From Eupeodes corollae (Eukaryota > Arthropoda > Insecta > Diptera > Syrphidae): 64,000 nucleotides of DNA. This document shows, in pieces, positions 26,601-38,600 of the stretch (its first letter is position 1; each line of letters starts with the position of its first letter). The notes below the pieces were generated by a model, which saw only the letters and a program-made list of their open reading frames with translations, was not told where the DNA came from and searched no databases. The position numbers and the translations under genes are program-made. The DNA lies in assembly GCF_945859685.1 (NCBI RefSeq), contig NC_079149.1:76561073-76625072 (forward strand). Reading direction: 5' to 3'.

Positions 26601-29600
26601 AGAACTGGCCTCGATGGAAGTCAGCCTTTTATTTTGGTTAACCAAACTAAAGCTGTGACTAATATAGTGCTCGATATTGATGCTACAAAGGTTTATTGGT
26701 GTGAGTCTGGAAATGATGTTATAATGAAAGTTGATTACGATGGAAATTTGAAAACTCAACTCTTAAATCATAGTTTGAACAACCCAGTTGCTTTAGGACT
26801 CATTGATAATGTTATATATTGGGCTGATAATTACCTCAACAAAGGAAGCATTAAAAAGGCATCTTTGCAGAATATTTCTGGTTTTGTTGAAGTTTTTAAG
26901 TCGGAAGGAAATATACTTAAGGATTTAAAAATATTTTCAAAGAGAGTTCAAAAGGGAACAAATCTTTGCGCTCATGATAATGGAGGATGCCAAGAGTTAT
27001 GTCTCTACAATGGAACCAATGCTATTTGTGCATGTTCTCATAGCCGTGTCGCTGCAGATGGTTTGAGTTGTGAGCCATATGATAAATTTTTACTTTTCTC
27101 ATATCGTAGTTCAATTGAAAGCATTCATATGACAGAGCATCTTAATAAAAATGGTCCAATTGAAAAAATAATGAACGCAACATATATGCGAAACGTTATA
27201 GCACTTTCCTATGATTATGACAACAACAAGGTATTTTATTCCGATGTTCATATGAGCACTATTAATTCAGTGGAATTTGATGGAACAAAGAATTCCGTCT
27301 TGGTGAATCGGCAAGGAAGAGTAGAAGGATTAACATTTGATGTTGTTAATCGACAACTGTTTTGGACATCAAATAACGATGCTACTATAAGAAGCTTGGA
27401 TCTTTCAGAAGCAAATGATAACCCTGATAATAATAGTCAACTTGTCAAGACAATTTTAAAACTTATGTCTCACGATAAACCTCGAGGTATTGCAGTGGAG
27501 CCTTGTATGGGTATGATTTACTGGACGAACTGGAACGAACAGACACCATCAGTTCAAAGAGCTTATGTAACAGGCTTTGGAGTTGAATCGATTATAAAAA
27601 ATGACATTTTAATGCCAAATGCTCTGACACTGGATTTCGAGGAACAAAAGTTGTACTGGGCTGACGCTAGGCTTGATAAAATTGAGAGAGCCGACTATGA
27701 TGGGTCACACCGAGTGGTTCTTGCTCATTCAACACCAAAACATGCGTTTTCTATGACAGTTTACGGCGATCTCTTATTTTGGACAGATTGGGTGTTACAC
27801 GCAGTTGTTCGAGCTAACAAATATTCTGGGTCTGATGTGGTGTTTTTGCGTGAGCATATAACTCGACCAATGGGGATTATTGCTGTTCAGAACACAACAA
27901 TTAATTGTGATTCCAACCAGTGTAAGGTTCTTAATGGCGGGTGCGAAGACGTTTGTATTTTACGAAAAAATGGAACTGCAAGTTGTCAGTGTACTCGTGG
28001 GGTATTAGCCTCTGATGGTAGACGATGTATTCAAGCCGTAAATAGCGTTTGTTCTACTGGACAATTTATTTGCAAATCTGGGGAGTGTATTCCATTTGAA
28101 TTGACTTGCGACAATATACCACATTGTCTTGATGGTTCTGATGAAGTTCGGAGTTATTGCATAATTCGTGAATGTCCGGCTGATTTCTTCATGTGTCAAA
28201 ATCATCGTTGCATTCCTCATAATCAAACTTGCGATGGCGAGCAGCAGTGCGGAGATGGCTCTGATGAATCTGAATTACTTTGTAAATGTGAAGCTGACCA
28301 TTTTCATTGCGGCAGTGGAGAATGCATATCAATGCAATATCGATGCGATAGGTTAAGGGATTGTAAGGATTTCAGTGATGAAAAACACTGTCCACCGCAT
28401 GAATGTCTACAAGGAGATATAAATTTTACTCATTGTGCTGACTCAACGGTGTGTTACATGCCTGAATGGCGTTGTGATGGAGATCGTGACTGTCCTGATG
28501 GAAGTGACGAAGCGGATTGTGCAAACATTACCAGACTGGGATGTGCAGCTCGACAGTTTCAATGTGCAAATGGGCGTTGCATCAACGAAAAATGGCGCTG
28601 TGACAATGAAAATGACTGTAACGATGGAAATCCTAGTTCTGATGAACTTAATTGTCCGTTACAGTGCAAACTGAACCAGTTCCAATGCGACAACGGGTGC
28701 ATTCCAAGCAGCTGGCAGTGTGACAATAAGACTGATTGCGATGATGGATCAGATGAAGGCCCACAATGTCCACATAGGGAGTGCCCACAAACAAAATTTA
28801 GGTGCTCTCTTTCAGGAAGATGTATATCTCACAGGTGGGTTTGTGACGGTGAACCAGATTGTCCCGCTCCTGGTCTAGAAGATGAGGGTGAACATTGTGG
28901 ATTGATTTCAGTTTTGCATGTTAATGCTTGTCCACCTCCTATGTTTCTGTGTTCAAATGGACAATGTTTAGAAAGACAATACGTTTGTGATGGAGATCAG
29001 GATTGTCTTGGTGGAGAAGACGAATATGAGGATTGTCCTCATAATACCTGGGAAACATCGCTTTGCGGGCCTGATGAATTTTCTTGTGCCTCAAATGCAT
29101 TATGTATAGCGAAAAATTTAACTTGTGATTCAAAAGCAGACTGTGATGATATGTCAGATGAGGATGCAACACTTTGCGCTAATTCCAGTCTAGTTTGCAA
29201 TGGCCCTGAACTATTTAGATGTAAAAACGGTGCTTGCGTAAGTTCGAGTGCATTATGCGATGGGTCTAATGATTGCATGGATTTCAGCGATGAAGAACGT
29301 TGTGGAATAAACGAATGCAATATTCCTGATATTTGCGAGCATGATTGTGTTGATTTGCCTATCGGTTATATGTGTAAATGTAAACCAGGCTACAAGGTCC
29401 ATGATTTGAATCACCAGTTGTGTGACGATGTAGATGAATGTTCCGAACAACGACCGTGTAGCCAAATCTGTGTAAATACTTACGGTTCATATAAATGTCT
29501 GTGTAGTCAAGGATATGAATTAAAAGACCAGCATACTTGCAAAGCTACAAGCAATGAAACTATGACACTAATATTTTCAAACAGATATTATATCCGGCAG

Positions 29601-32600
29601 GCGGATGCAAAGGGAAATGTATCGATTCTGGTTCATCAATTGTCAAATGCTGTAGCTCTGGATTTTGATTGGGAGACGAGGTGTCTCTTTTGGTCCGATG
29701 TAACGTCAACAGTGGGCATGATAAAAAGGTACTGTCCAGCTGATAATAAGACAGTAACCTTGCATCAGGCTATGCTGAAGAATCCGGATGGTTTAGCGGT
29801 CGATTGGATTGGAAAGAACTTATATTGGTGTGACAAGGGCTTGGACACGATCGAAGTGTCCCAATTAGATGGGAAGTATCGGAGAGTTCTAATCAATAAG
29901 AATCTTAGTGAACCTCGTGCGATAGCATTAGATCCTTTCAATCGAAATATATTCTGGTCAGATTGGGGTGACAGTCCGCACATTGGGAAGGCGGGCATGG
30001 ATGGATCAAATAGTCGAGTTATTATTCACGACAATCTAGGATGGCCTAATGCTCTAACAATTAGTTTTGAAACTAATGAGCTTTTCTGGGGTGATGCTCG
30101 AGAAGATTTTATTGCTGTTAGTGATTTGGAAGGAAAAAACCAAAGATTGCTTTTGGGGAGGAGTATAAATCCATCGCTCAAGCTACATCACATATTTGCG
30201 ATAGCAGTGTGGGAAGATCGTATTTACTGGTCGGATTGGGAAACAAAATCTATTGAGTATTGCAACAAATACGATGGAAAGAACTGTTCCACGTTAATCA
30301 CGACGATTCATCGACCAATGGATTTAAGGGTATATCATCCTTATCGTCAAATGGCATCTAAATCAGGAAATCCTTGTGAATCAGCGGGTTGTGCTACGCT
30401 TTGCCTACTTTCTCCAATATTTCCTTACTACAAGTGTGCTTGCCCAAATAATTTTATTCTTGGTGAAGATGAAAAATCCTGTAAAGCCAATTGTACGGCT
30501 GCTCATTTCCAATGCGTGAACACTTACAAATGTATACCTTTCTATTGGAAATGTGATACTCAAGATGATTGTGGAGATGGAAGTGATGAACCCGAGTCGT
30601 GTCCCGATTTTCATTGCGAACCTGGCCAATATCAATGCTTTAATAACAAATGCATTCATCCTTCAGCAATTTGCGATGGACAAAATCAGTGCGGAGATAA
30701 TTCAGATGAAAGGAATTGTGATAAGTTCACGTGCTTTGAGAACCATATAAAATGCGAGCGTTGGGGAAATAGTTCAGCGTTTTGTATTGATCAAGTAAAA
30801 AAATGTGATGGGGTGAAAGATTGTCCTGGTGGAGAAGACGAAGCCGGATGTACACCACTGATTTGTAAGAAGGATCAATTTCAATGTGGAAACAATCGTT
30901 GCATGCCTTATGTGTGGGTATGCGATGGTGATATGGACTGTCCAGATAAATCAGACGAGGTTAATTGTGATCGCAGTTCGTGTGCATCGGGTGATTTTGC
31001 GTAAGTTTATTCCCAAAATATTTGAATCAATTAATCAAAATGTAATGAATTTTTAGTTGTGCTTCTGGGCGTTGCATACCAATGACATGGCGTTGTGATG
31101 GCGAAGAAGATTGTCCAAATGGAGAAGATGAGCCTTCAAACTGCCATTCTTCTAAAGAAACTTGTGATCCAACATACTTTAAGTATGCTAAACGTTTATA
31201 ATTTTTGTTTGTTCTTGTTTTTAAATTTTTTAAATTACAGATGTAATAATTCGAAGTGTATACCTGGCAGATGGCGTTGTGATTATGAAAATGACTGTGG
31301 TGATGGAAGTGATGAGCTTAATTGTGAAATGAGGAACTGCTCGGAGAGTGAATTCAGGTAATTATATTTGAGTGTTTTCTTAAATAAATGAAGAAATGTG
31401 TAATTGGAAAAATAATAGAAACGATTATAAACGATTTTCGGCTGCAATTTAAACTGTATTGAAAAGAGATATATGAAATTAAAAAGTGCATATCAAATCT
31501 TTACAGTTAAACGAAAAATATATTAAGTTGGTTAACTTAAACAAAAAACATGATTATCCACTGCTTTGTAGGTTAGGTTATATTAAACTGAGTGTTTGCT
31601 GAAAAGAAAACAAATACTTAATTGATCACATTGAATATTTGTTAAACCATTGGAGTTAATTATAACATTATGATGGGACATAAATATAGAAAGTAAGAAG
31701 CTATACTCTCCTTCTATACATCTAAAGATTCTGCAAAAAAAATATTTATATGAGCTCCAAGATAAGTGCATGTCGTGTCCACTGTTTAACCGAGCTTATG
31801 TGCAATCTAGTAAGAGTAACAAAGGCAGATCCGGACTTCTAATGAAGAAGGATCACACACTTAACGCAAAGATTATTTTTTTAGCACAGCTTAACAATGT
31901 TCTTTAATGTTCTCTTAAGGAGACTGACAAAATTAAAATAACATAATGTTTATCTTAACCTTAATACTGTTGTCCATCAAGATATGATCGTACTATTTAA
32001 TTTGGACCACTCCCTTCATATGAAAGCATTTTAACATTCCAACAGTTTTCTAAATATGCCGTATTTTTTAGAGGGTTTTTGATGATATCATGCAGAAATG
32101 TTAGAAGTTGTGTTGAAAGGTAGTTTTTTATATAAATGCGAAGAATGCTGCTATTACTACCATTTTTAATCTGATTACTAGTTGGTGCTAGAAGAAATTC
32201 TAAAAAAATACTGTTTTGTGTAAACCTTTTGCAAATATATTAATAAATAAAGAGTAAACAAAACAAACAAAAACAATTAAAGAAAGAAAAATGTATGAGG
32301 TACATAAATAACCTAATTATTAAAAAACAAACATACTAAGCTAAGAAAATAAGTTTGTAAGAAACTATAGTGTGGTATTAAAAAAACCCGTAGTGAAATC
32401 TCTTTTCACTTCAATTCATGAGAAATTCAAAGCTTTTATATTAAATTAATAGACATAAAAATTTAACTTTTTCTGATTTTGTGTAAAATTGATGGTTTAA
32501 TCTCAATTACATTCTCAAATCTCAACCAAAGGAAATTCACTTCGAAAAGTACATTTCTTTAATTTATTAATAGTAGTTAGTAGTTTTTTAAGGCTTAGTT

Positions 32601-35600
32601 TCTAAAGCATTATTAACGCTTTTCATCATGAAACCTATGACCCTCCCACTGGATTCGCTAATGAAGAGTATTAAATTGTTTTAAGCTTTTAGCATCATGC
32701 TTTGACCAAATTAGTTTGACTGACCAGCAAGTGGTGGTGATAGTTAAGCTATTTTTCGATTTATCTAGGGCATCATGTTTTAACATCAGTTTAAATGTAG
32801 CTGAAGTATACCGATTTCAGATTTATTTACCATTACCCATTAAAATTATTACAATCTTTGGCAAATAACCAGCTTTGCAGTTTCTTGGAATTAAACTATT
32901 TTGCTGTTGACAATTCAGTTAATGCAAGATAACAGGACCACAACTGTAATTATATAGATCTTTTTCGTAATCTTGATACCTTGAAGTTGCCTTCCTCATT
33001 GCGTCAAATGGTTCTGCAACACATATCTTTTGTATTTCTCAATTCTTTTTATGTTTCATGAGGAATTTTTAATAAGAGCCCAAATCTTATTTTGTGAAAA
33101 AAATATTTGGATTAGTATTTCTTTTTTTAATTTTGTACTTATTTTCTTCCGAATTTAATTTGGCTTTGGGAAAACACTGAATCACCTGAGATTTCACTTT
33201 ACTCTAAGTAAGCTCTACTTTTTTAAGTTTAAGTCAAAACAAAGTGCGGAAAAAATCAACTTTACTTGCTCTAGGTGAAAAGGGAGTGAAGAATATTTAG
33301 AACTACAGTACATTAGTTCACATCAATGAACGATAATTAGTGCAAGTACGTCAATGAACATATTATACGAAATGTTTCTGTATAAAGTAGTTCAGTTCAG
33401 TGCAGCTGTTCGAACACAGTTTTTATGTATTACGAGTATTTCTAGTTTTATATCATATCATGAAGATAAATTGAACATTCTTACCGTTTAACATTGGTCG
33501 TCACTTATTGACAAACTATCCTTTCGGAATATGCCGCACATATTAAATACATCCCACCTATTAATAGACGTTTGGAATTTTAAAAAACACAATAAGTTTG
33601 CTTTGCTATAAATCTTAAATCAAGTTATTGTACTATTATAAATATGCTATCGACTATAGGGTTTCATCAAATCACTTATTTGTTTATGCATCTTGCATTT
33701 GTAACAACATTAAAATAATAAATTTTGTATTTACTAATTGGCATTTGTTACTAATAGCTTTTAAAAAATTATTACAAAATTAACCTTCAGACATTATTTG
33801 GCTTCATTTATTTAAAAACTTATACGCAAGAATCGATGAAAACAATTAATCAAAGTAATTTCTTCATATTTATATACAAAGTTATATTCCTAAATCGACG
33901 CTTATAAATTAAAACCCTCTCATTTCGGGGGTTCACTAACAGAAATATCACAGTCATCGCTATCATTAAAAAACAATTATTATAATTACTATCGAAACTG
34001 CGTTGACGAACTTCTCTCAAAAGTGTGTACTCTCTCATATTGAACTGTCCAGGGAATATAAATAGGGAATACAGTTCATTATAATCATATTTAAAACCGA
34101 AATGAAATTCAAAATAATTCTTCTGTTGCCGGTGTTAGTCATAGTATTGCTTTTTTCGATTTGCATTGGAGGCCCTGTTCCAACATATGGATATGGAGGT
34201 GGAAGATATTATCCAGCAGTTGTTGTAACACCACTTCGACCTCGGCCTCCTCCTCCTCCTCCACCACCGCCACCACAAGTATATGCAGTCGCTGTACCAT
34301 TAGTGGTTCCAAATTATGGAGGCTATGATCGTGGTTATGGATATCGTCAACACGGTCGTAGAAGAGGATATGGATATTATAGATTTTAAATTGGACTTTT
34401 AATCTAAACATGTCATGGATAGCAAACATCTAAAAATTGCATAGATATGTTTGTTCTTAATGAATATTAAAAAAAGAGTTTATCTCTCACATATTAATAA
34501 AAAATAAATAATATAGTTACAATTGTTGTTTTATTCAAAATAAAACATATACAATTATTATTCTTACATTCTAGGCAAACTTTGGTTGCCTTACCCTTTG
34601 TTGCGCAGCAAGTTTAAACACATCTGATACTTGTTACTACTTATTCTTAAAGTCTTCAAATTCAGGACGTTTTAGAAAGACATTTCAGTATCTTTTCAAT
34701 ATGTTAAGTGCTCCTTGCAATGATTTAAAGTTATTTGCATTTGTATGTTGCTCATTGAATTAATTTTAACAAACAATCAAGAACTTTTATGCGGACTTGA
34801 TTGAGCTCATTTTTGAATATTATTAATTTAATTTTTTTTTATTATTTTATTATTATTTTTCATGGTCTCTTTAGATGTGGCACAGGCAAATGTATCAAAC
34901 ATGATCAGCGTTGTGATGGAGAAATTCATTGTGATGATAGTAGCGATGAGATCAACTGTAATATCACCTGCAAAGATAACCAGTTTAAATGTGCAGCTTA
35001 CAATACTTGTATCAATAAGTAAGATACTAATACAAGCTTTGGTTATGGTTCTTTGATAATAATTATTTGGCTGATTTTTTTTAGAAACTACCAATGCGAC
35101 GGTGATGATGATTGTCCTGATGGATCTGATGAAGTAAACTGTACTTGTCCTCCTGAACACTTTAACTGTGCAAATGGAAAATGCATCATGAGCCGTTGGA
35201 AATGTGATGGTTGGGATGATTGTACTGATGGTTCCGATGAAAGTTTAGAAACTTGTGCCGAAACATCCTGTCATGTAAATGCTTTCAAGTAAGTTTACTT
35301 TAAATCACAACATTACAATTGTAATTTTTTTAAATAAATACTTTTTTTTTTAATAAAGATGCAAGAATCTGAAATGTATACGAAAATCTGCACTATGTGA
35401 TGGGGTAAATGATTGTGGAGATCGTGAAGACGAGGCTCCTGAAGTTTGTGCCGCACTTCCAAAGTGTAGACATGATCAATTTCAATGTCAAAATGATCAA
35501 TGCATATTAAAAAATTTCCGTTGTGATGGTAAGCTAAACAACTCAATTATTTAAGTAAAGTTCTTAGGTTTATGATAATTAAGGTCAATACAACTGCATC

Positions 35601-38600
35601 GATGGATCAGACGAAATGAACTGTCAACCACCGGTGTGTGGCTTTGGGACTTGTTCTCAAATTTGCATTGAGAAAAAGGCAGGTCACTATAATTGCAAAT
35701 GCAATGATGGCTACTCGAAAGGTCCTAAGAAAAACGATACATGTAAGGCGTCCAGTCCGGATCAGATACTTCTTTTAGCTTCCGAACAAGAATTCCGCTT
35801 CATTTTGCCTGAAAAGCAGGAAGGGACTATTGTAGTAGGTTTCTTCCAAACTAAAAGTCTGAAAATTGATGTTTTTGACATCTTAATTAGACCAAAAGAT
35901 ACTTTACTTTTTTGGATTGATTCCCATCATGGAAAGGTTCACACAATGAAAATTGCTACACCATCTAGTGACACAAAGCATGAATCTTTTCGCTTTAAAC
36001 GTGATTTAAAAGAACTAACGGCTTTTGATGTAAGTTTTGAACTATGTTTTTTTAAAGTATTTTTTATAAATTCTAGTATTTTTTTTAAAGATTCCTTCAT
36101 TAAATGACCCTAAGTCGTTAGCGGTCGATTGGGTGACCCATATGGTTTACATTATCGACTCTCGCCTGAACGAAATAATAGCTACTGATATTGATGGCAA
36201 AAAATACATGCCGTTGGTATCCACAGGAATGAATCCAACAGACATTGTTTTAGAACCCGAGTCCCGTATAATGATCTGGTCAACGTTAGAAAATGGAATA
36301 TTAATTGCTTCACTGGATGGATCAAACAAGAAAAGCCTTGTTGAAATTGATGTTGGTTGGCCAATTAGTTTGTCTATAGATTATCCTACTGGCCGGTTGT
36401 ATTGGGCTGACTATCGCAAGGGTACTATTGAAACTTGTCGATTAAATGGGAAGGATAGAAATGTTGTTCGAAGATTTTCGAATAAAGAAAAACCACAAAA
36501 GATCGACGTATTCGAGGATTATTTGTATATTAAATTGTATGATCAGAGTATTATTAAGATGAATAAGTTTGGGAATGATAATGGCACGTATTTACTAAAG
36601 GGATATCGGTCTTCAGACATCGGAATACTACATCCGTTAAAACAAAACAAAAATAGTAAGACCACTTTATATATGTGTTTATTGAATTAATAGAAATTAT
36701 TTATTTGATTCATTGTAGTTACAAATCCATGTGCTAAGGAACCATGTAAAGCCATACGGGCACTATGTGTTCTGTCATCTGAAAGCAATACAGGTCATAC
36801 CTGCCTTTGTCCAAGCGGACTGGTTATGGTGGTAAGTATTATTACTATAATTTATTAACGTTACATAGTGGTTTTCTGATTCCTAATTAAAAACAATACA
36901 CTTAAATTTCATATGTAGTAATATGAGTTCTTGGTAGATTTAATTTGAATTTTGTGTTTTGTGTAGATTTTAAATCTTATAAATTATTTGATTTCATAAA
37001 GTTATATACTTAGAGATACTTGCATATAATTTATATAATTCAAGCTGATGTATTGCAAATGCTTGGTTTAAAAGTCAAGGCTTTGCGTATTTATTACTAG
37101 CATATGTTTGATGTCTGTCCATGAATAGCATATGTTTGTGCCAGAGAAATTTTGTAGTGATCAAAATGCAAAAAAAAGCTATTTTTCAAGTTCAATTAAT
37201 AAATACACAAAGTTCAACGGTGATATTAATATAATATGGGTTATAGTGTTTTTGTAGGAGAGTTTCTTGTTAAACTGTAATGGCTGAACTTGTTAAAAAA
37301 TCAAAAAAATAGGTGCCGCAACAGTTCGTTGAGAACTATGGGCCTAATGACTTACAACTCTCAACCATTCCTGTGTTGTACGAGTAATGTTGTAAGGGGT
37401 GGAAGGTACCTACAATTTTAAGCTGAATCGCAACGCCTAATTTGAGAAAGCACTTTTAATGATAAGAATTACTCTTGGAGGATTTGTCAATTCCTCGCAG
37501 GAGGAAGCACCCGTGAAAAACACATTAGATGGCACAGGCAGAGATTAAACTCAAGACCTCTGGCATGACAGTCCTACGCACTTTTTGAGTAATACTAGCC
37601 TGATTAACTATATCTTACAACTAACTTCCTGGTCGCATACGGACACTCTAAGTTAAACTATAATAATACTTAATAATAATACTTTAATTTAGTTTTAATA
37701 ATTTCTTTTTTATTTATCAGAAAATTAAAAAAAAAAATTCAGTATTACTAATTTTAAATTTACTTAAACACAACTTAAAATTTGGTCCTTAAAATTTAAC
37801 TTAAACTACTACAGGAGTCGCCTATCCACCGATCTTCGTCTGACGTGGTAGATTAGCGGTACTGCCAATCTATCCTGTATCAGACCATCTATCTAAAAAG
37901 AGAAATGCCTCTGGTGGAATGGAGCCACTCAAGCGTGCACTCTCAAAATACTCGTTGTTCGGATAGAACGCCCCGAAAATTAAATTGTTGATCGAAGACA
38001 TAGCTCTTGCAATGTGACCTCGAACGAGTTTTATCACGAAATTGTCAATTCTGCTTATTCGTCTATAGTCGCGTTCCTATAGGCGTCTATTTGGTCCCGT
38101 TCTTTGTATTTTGGTATTGTCCGTTCCGTCGTTCGTTTTATTGTTTCGTCCATCTGTTGTAAATGTTGGCCAATTTCTTTATTTGTCAGGTTGGTGAAGT
38201 CTGCATTACAGCAGCCAGACCGCAGTGATGATTGTATAACTAAAAACGGCGTTTTCTATTTAATTCAAATCTTGCGTTAATTTTGGGACACCTTAGTACT
38301 CATCTGTCTGAATTCATATCTATTTTCGTTATTTTTTTTTAGAATAATGAATGCAAACCACACACTGAAGTTCCAGATTACTGTCCACTGAAATGTAATC
38401 TCGGTACCTGCAAAGTTATCGATCACGTTCCAAAATGCATCTGTCAACCACAGTTCGAAGGAGATCTTTGTGAACATTATCGTTGCTCGAGATATTGTAT
38501 GAATGGAGGATTATGTACAGTTGCAGCATTTTTACCCAGCTCAGCGGAACCACCACCTTTGAAGTGCCTTTGTCCCCCTGGATGGACAGGAGCTAAATGT

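Noticed and set aside
28005..30659. Several short ORFs on both strands inside exon 21 of LRP1
   Set aside because: They overlap the 1,591-codon LRP1 frame and arise from its cysteine- and aspartate-rich codons. None has a domain of its own.
34139..34429. Antisense 96-codon ORF opposite the nested peptide gene
   Set aside because: It is the shadow of the signal peptide, proline codons and Gly/Tyr codons on the other strand. The + strand has the TATA box, signal peptide and poly(A) signal.
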